NCBI RefSeq assembly: GCF_020866905.1
Contig: NZ_JAIVCC010000009.1
Span: 1-64,000, forward strand
Direction: 5' to 3'
Length of the DNA stretch: 64,000 bases
DNA from: Salinimicrobium sediminilitoris
GTDB lineage: Bacteria; Bacteroidota; Bacteroidia; Flavobacteriales; Flavobacteriaceae
Shown piece after piece: positions 60,070 through 64,000 of the stretch. The position numbers and the translations under genes are program-made. The stretch's first letter is position 1. The number at the start of each line of letters is the position of its first letter. The notes under the pieces are model-generated. The model did no database searches. It worked only from the letters and a program-made list of their open reading frames with translations, and was not told where the DNA came from.

Positions 60070-63000
60070 ACACACCATCTTTTTTAGAAGACCATATATC
60101 TCAGATACCAGCTCTTCAAATGCTGATTAACCTGGGGTATACCTATGTGCCACCAAAGGAAGCTATGAGGTGGCGGGGTGGTAAAACCTCCCACGTCTTG
60201 TTTGAGGATGTCTTAAAAGAACGTCTAAAAAAGATAAATACCATACAACGTAAGGGCCAGGAATATCAGTTTTCAGATTCTAACATTAGTTCGGCAGTCA
60301 TAGCTCTAAAGGACTTACCCATTCAAGATGGGTTCCTTATTGCTAATGCTGCTTTTTATGATTTAATCACTCTGGGGAAAGCATTTGAACAAAGTATTAA
60401 TGGTGACAAAAAAAGCCATACCCTTCATTTTATAGATTGGGAAACCCCAGGGAATAATAGCTTCCACGTTACCGAAGAATACTCAGTGGTCCGTGAAGGG
60501 AGAACAGACCATTACCGTCCTGATATCGTACTCTTTATAAATGGGATTCCCATGGGGATAATTGAGTGTAAAAGCCCCTCGGTAAACAGCACCAAATCTC
60601 CCACGGAATTGGGAGTTGAACAACACATTAGAAACTTCAGCAAAACGGGTATACGGTCTTTATATGTGTATTCCAATTTATTGATGAGTATTGCGGTTAA
60701 CGATGGGAGTTATGCCACAACAGGAACCAGCAAGGAGTTCTGGGCTAAGTGGAAAGAACAATTACCTTCCAGGGAAGCCGAGAATAAATACTGGGATACC
60801 CTTAAAAAATTAAAAAACCAACCACTTAATACAGAACAGAAGGATATTTTATTTTCAGAAGAACTCAAGTTCGAAAAGACAGAATCTAATAAGTTTCGAA
60901 AAATGAGGCGGTACTTTGATTCTGTGGAATCGGAATACCGTTCCGTAACCAAACAGGATGAACTGCTATACAGTATTTACCGTCCAGAGCGATTTTTAGA
61001 CCTGATTAGGAATTATACCTTGTATGATGATGGTGTAAAGAAGATTGCCCGTTATCAGCAATTTTTTGCGGTGAAACAAACCCTAAAAAGAATTACTGGT
61101 TTCGATAACACGGGTAAAAGACGTGGTGGGGTTATTTGGCATACTCAAGGTTCGGGTAAATCACTTACTATGGTGATGTTGGCTCAATTAATTGCATCAA
61201 GTAAAAAGGTCAACAACCCAAAGATATTGTTAGTGACGGACCGTATTGACCTGGATGACCAAATCACTAAAACTTTTAAAAAGTGTCAAAAGGAGGTGAA
61301 CCAAGCCAAGACGGGTACCCATCTTACTGAGCTTATTCACGAAAATAATGATGCAATAATAACCACCATCATTAACAAATTTGAGGCTGCGGTTAAATTA
61401 AGTAGAAAGCCATTCGAATCTTCTAATATCTTCATCTTAATAGATGAGGGCCATAGGACTCAATATGGAACTTTTAATGTAAGTATGCAACGCATCTTCC
61501 CCAATGCTTGTTTCCTTGCTTTTACGGGGACTCCACTAATGAAGAAGGAAAAGAGTACCGCAAACAAGTTTGGGGGTTATATAGGCAAGCCATACACCGT
61601 TAAAGATGCCGTTGATGATGGTGCCGTTGTCCCATTGCTTTATGAAGGAAGACACAACCTCATCAAATTGAATGAAGACCCCATTAACAGGTACTTTGAG
61701 AAGGTATCTGAACCTTTGAGTGATTATGGTAAAGCATCTCTGAAGCGGAAGTTTAATTCGATAAATCAACTAAATAAAGCAGACCAGGTGATATATGCCA
61801 GAGCCTGGGATATAAGTGAGCATTATACTGAATTCTTTCAAACTAACTCAGATAAGTACAAACCTAAAGCACAATTAGTAGCTCCATCGGTTAAGTCGGC
61901 TTTACTTTATAAAGAATACCTGGATGACATCGGCAAGGTAAGTAGTGAAGTGATTGTTACCAGAACCGACCAGCGGGAAGGCATGGAAGATGGGTTTCAC
62001 AATACCAATGATGATAAGGAACGTGAAGACAAGTACTTTGATGCTATGATTGATAAGTTTGGGGATTTAGATACATTCGAAAAGAGTGTAATTAACCAAT
62101 TCAAAAAAAGGGAACACCCTGAAATTCTTATTGTGGTAATGAAATTACTCACGGGATTTGATGCACCCAACAACACGGTTTTATACCTGTGTAGGTCACT
62201 TAAAGAGCATACTTTACTTCAAGCTGTAGCCAGAGTAAATAGAGTCTTTCCAGGTAAGGATTATGGGTATATAATCGATTATTACGGGAACCTGGAGAAC
62301 CTGGATAATGCATTGACAGCCTATTCTGGATTATCTGATTTCAATGAGGAGGATTTAGAAGGTACTTTAACCAAGATTAGTGATGAGATAAAGAAGCTAC
62401 CACAGGCCCACTCTGATTTATGGGACATCTTCCGAAGTCTAAAGGATAAAAATGTTGAAGCTACTGCCTATGAGGAATTGCTTCGACCAGAAGATATTCG
62501 TAACAAGTTTTATGAAAGACTTAGTTACTTTTCCAGGTTATTAAAAATGGCACTTTCCTCTTATGATTTTGTAACCAAAACAGATGAATCAAAGATTAAA
62601 AAGTATAAGACAGATGCAAATTTCTTTCTTAAGCTACGGGTAGATGTAAAGCGCAGGTATAATGATGAGTTATCCTATCGTGAATTCGAGCCCCAGATTC
62701 AAAAGTTAATCAATAAACACATATCTACTGAAGGTGATATTTTAAAAGTTACCGAGCTGGTTAATATTTTTGATAAGGAAGAACGCCAGGCTGAAATTGA
62801 AAAGATAACGGGTAAAGCAGCCCAGGCTGACCATATTGCCAGTAGAACAATTAAGGCTATTAATGTTAGGATGCAGGAAGACCCTGTGTACTATAAAAAG
62901 CTGGCAGAGTTAATCAAGGACACTATCACAGAATATTATCAAAAGCGAATCACTGAAGCTGAATTTTTAAAACGGACTAAAGACTATGAAGATAAGTTCT

Positions 63001-63347
63001 TCAATGGCCGTTCAGATGATGCCCCCGAAGCTATAGCAGGAAATGATGCAGCTATGGCCTTTTACAACTTTAGCAAATCCATTTTTGATAATGGTAAGAA
63101 TGCCTCAGAGGACTTCCATATAGAAGTAAGTCTAGTAACTGACAAGACGGTTAAAGAAAATATCTTCATCAACGATAAAAAGATGATAGAATGGCATAAG
63201 GATGATGATGTGGTGGGTAAAATAAATATAGCCCTGGGGGATGGAGTCTATGAATTACTTCAGAAATACGATATGGATACAAACTGGGATAATATTGATA
63301 ACCTGGTTGAAGAGAATATTAAGGTTGCAATATTGAAATATAAGTAA
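60066..63347 (+). CDS. hsdR: Type I restriction-modification endonuclease subunit
   Basis: DNA translocase and nuclease (R) subunit, 1093 aa. The N-terminal PD-(D/E)xK nuclease reads RPDIVLFINGIPMGIIECKS (about 150-170). The SF2 motor has Walker A WHTQGSGKSLTMV (about 357-369), ILIDEGHRTQ (about 457-466), AFTGTPL (about 486-492) and a motif VI-like LLQAVARVNRVF (about 718-729). The C-terminal helical region contacts the methylase. All catalytic motifs look intact. It overlaps the membrane-protein gene upstream (ATGA) and the metallopeptidase gene downstream (TAATG). Confidence 0.95.
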   Translation: MNTPSFLEDHISQIPALQMLINLGYTYVPPKEAMRWRGGKTSHVLFEDVLKERLKKINTIQRKGQEYQFSDSNISSAVIALKDLPIQDGFLIANAAFYDLITLGKAFEQSINGDKKSHTLHFIDWETPGNNSFHVTEEYSVVREGRTDHYRPDIVLFINGIPMGIIECKSPSVNSTKSPTELGVEQHIRNFSKTGIRSLYVYSNLLMSIAVNDGSYATTGTSKEFWAKWKEQLPSREAENKYWDTLKKLKNQPLNTEQKDILFSEELKFEKTESNKFRKMRRYFDSVESEYRSVTKQDELLYSIYRPERFLDLIRNYTLYDDGVKKIARYQQFFAVKQTLKRITGFDNTGKRRGGVIWHTQGSGKSLTMVMLAQLIASSKKVNNPKILLVTDRIDLDDQITKTFKKCQKEVNQAKTGTHLTELIHENNDAIITTIINKFEAAVKLSRKPFESSNIFILIDEGHRTQYGTFNVSMQRIFPNACFLAFTGTPLMKKEKSTANKFGGYIGKPYTVKDAVDDGAVVPLLYEGRHNLIKLNEDPINRYFEKVSEPLSDYGKASLKRKFNSINQLNKADQVIYARAWDISEHYTEFFQTNSDKYKPKAQLVAPSVKSALLYKEYLDDIGKVSSEVIVTRTDQREGMEDGFHNTNDDKEREDKYFDAMIDKFGDLDTFEKSVINQFKKREHPEILIVVMKLLTGFDAPNNTVLYLCRSLKEHTLLQAVARVNRVFPGKDYGYIIDYYGNLENLDNALTAYSGLSDFNEEDLEGTLTKISDEIKKLPQAHSDLWDIFRSLKDKNVEATAYEELLRPEDIRNKFYERLSYFSRLLKMALSSYDFVTKTDESKIKKYKTDANFFLKLRVDVKRRYNDELSYREFEPQIQKLINKHISTEGDILKVTELVNIFDKEERQAEIEKITGKAAQADHIASRTIKAINVRMQEDPVYYKKLAELIKDTITEYYQKRITEAEFLKRTKDYEDKFFNGRSDDAPEAIAGNDAAMAFYNFSKSIFDNGKNASEDFHIEVSLVTDKTVKENIFINDKKMIEWHKDDDVVGKINIALGDGVYELLQKYDMDTNWDNIDNLVEENIKVAILKYK

Positions 63348-64000
63348 TGGTGAAGGATAGAATTCAATATGGGCAATCAATCATTGAGTATGACCTGGAT
63401 TATTCGGAACGGAAAACGTTGGGGATTAAAGTCCATCCCGATAAGACTGTTCAGGTGACCGCACCACTCAACACCACTGAGGAAAATGTAAGAGAAAAGG
63501 TGGTGTCTAAAGCAGCCTGGATTCTTAGGCAACAGGATTTCTTCTTATCGTTTCACCCCCTAACTCCACCACGAAAGTATGTCAGTGGCGAAACGCATTT
63601 GTATCTCGGAAAACAGTATCGATTAAAGATAGTTGAGACGGAAAAAGAGTCAGTCAAGCTCAGTGCAGGGTACATAATCGTTTCACTTAGGGATAAGTTC
63701 AATATAATCCGTGTCAAACGTTTGTTGCGGTCATGGTATAAGACCAAAGCAGATTTACATTTTAACCAGCTATTTAGGGAAAAGCTTCACCTTGCCAAAT
63801 CTTTAACCAAAGAAACACCAATGCTCAAATATCGTTGGATGGAGAAACGCTGGGGAAGTTGTGACCGCAACGGAACTGTCCATTTGAATCTGGAGCTCAT
63901 CAAAGCCCCAAGGGTCTGTATAGAGTATGTAATAATCCACGAAATCTGTCACCTGGCCCACCTTAACCATAGTTCAGCATTTTATGAGTTGCTGGGGAAA
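63347..64000 (+). CDS. YgjP-like (DUF45/WLM-type) zinc metallopeptidase, 3' end cut
   Basis: Starts on the last base of the hsdR stop (TAATG). The 218 codons in the window show the PF01863 pattern: SGETHLYLGKQYRLKIV, KYRWMEKRWGSCDRNGTVHLN and the zinc site IIHEICHLAHLNHSSAFYELL (HExxH plus a distal His). Homologues frequently sit behind hsdR in type I operons; their job there is unknown. The gene continues past the window, with only a short C-terminus missing by family length. Confidence 0.88.
   Translation, partial: MVKDRIQYGQSIIEYDLDYSERKTLGIKVHPDKTVQVTAPLNTTEENVREKVVSKAAWILRQQDFFLSFHPLTPPRKYVSGETHLYLGKQYRLKIVETEKESVKLSAGYIIVSLRDKFNIIRVKRLLRSWYKTKADLHFNQLFREKLHLAKSLTKETPMLKYRWMEKRWGSCDRNGTVHLNLELIKAPRVCIEYVIIHEICHLAHLNHSSAFYELLGK

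Larger units (their letters stand above)
50170..64000. mobile_element. Putative accessory genomic island (left part)
   Basis: From about 50.2 kb the tightly packed housekeeping genes stop. A promoter-like TAATTTTG (50198-50205) runs into a terminator with no gene between, followed by very small ORFs, repeats, a helicase-polymerase fusion and a type I restriction-modification operon. In related genomes I recall sucD following the efp-lpxD2 segment; it is not here. The left edge is inferred to lie near 50206-50233; the right edge is outside the window. No integrase or transposase was seen, so the mode of transfer is unknown. Confidence 0.5.

Noticed and set aside
50170-64000. Prophage or ICE assignment for the island
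   Set aside because: No capsid, portal, relaxase, conjugation or integrase gene is visible, so only a generic island is supported.
1-64000. CRISPR arrays and tRNA genes
   Set aside because: Looked for regularly spaced repeats and cloverleaf-like GGTTCGA segments; none convincing. The array at 48777-48826 is a short degenerate tandem, not CRISPR.

Overview
The window comes from a member of the Bacteroidota, most likely the Flavobacteriaceae (perhaps near Gramella or Salinimicrobium; the genus is a guess). Evidence: many genes start just downstream of the Bacteroidota promoter motif TAnnTTTG and lack clear Shine-Dalgarno sites. There are type IX secretion genes (PorX and a protein with a T9SS-like C-terminus), an LpxC-FabZ fusion, a PorX-TsaE pair, a CCC-motif membrane protein next to DUF2752, and the DUF6452-DUF6048 pair behind RlmD.

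Layout of the core part (1-50165). It opens with the 3' end of a 5S rRNA and its terminator, then a repeat-bearing gap. Next come a lipoprotein; a LytTR regulator with its LytS-type kinase; a methyltransferase-ZIP-DUF4268 operon divergent from a THUMP rRNA methyltransferase; RlmD-DUF6452-DUF6048; ornithine aminotransferase; T9SS, Smr and TSP3-repeat genes; a cysteine desulfurase; an M23 peptidase-TonB receptor pair; and a coiled-coil protein-ZapA-6S-like RNA-RNase Y block. Then follow NAD salvage (PncB-PncA), a cell-surface glycan cluster (DUF4834, YfhO, glycosyltransferase, flippase), UvrA, an ECF-like sigma factor with a 45-aa companion, Nth, Bcp, alanine dehydrogenase, PorX-TsaE, an HD phosphohydrolase, and the lipid A block lpxD-lpxC/fabZ-lpxA-efp-lpxD2 with an NTF2-like gene.

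After about 50.2 kb the character changes. A promoter runs straight into a terminator with no gene, followed by 1.4 kb holding only very small ORFs and repeats. Then come a 194-aa unknown protein and a 906-aa protein joining a superfamily 2 helicase-like N-terminus to a C-terminus with family A polymerase motifs (TV-Pol-like). Divergent from it is a lone single-domain HsdS, then a DUF2188 protein and a type I restriction-modification operon hsdM-hsdS-orf-orf-hsdR-YgjP-like metallopeptidase that runs off the window. I read 50.2-64.0 kb as an integrated accessory island (mobile replication module plus defence). No integrase, transposase, tRNA or CRISPR array was seen.

The most unusual items are the helicase-polymerase fusion, the two unknown genes embedded between hsdS and hsdR, an endonuclease III with no cysteine at all, a 6S-like RNA with two mutually exclusive pairings, a set of promoter/start arrangements implying leaderless mRNAs, and several conserved-looking very small genes.
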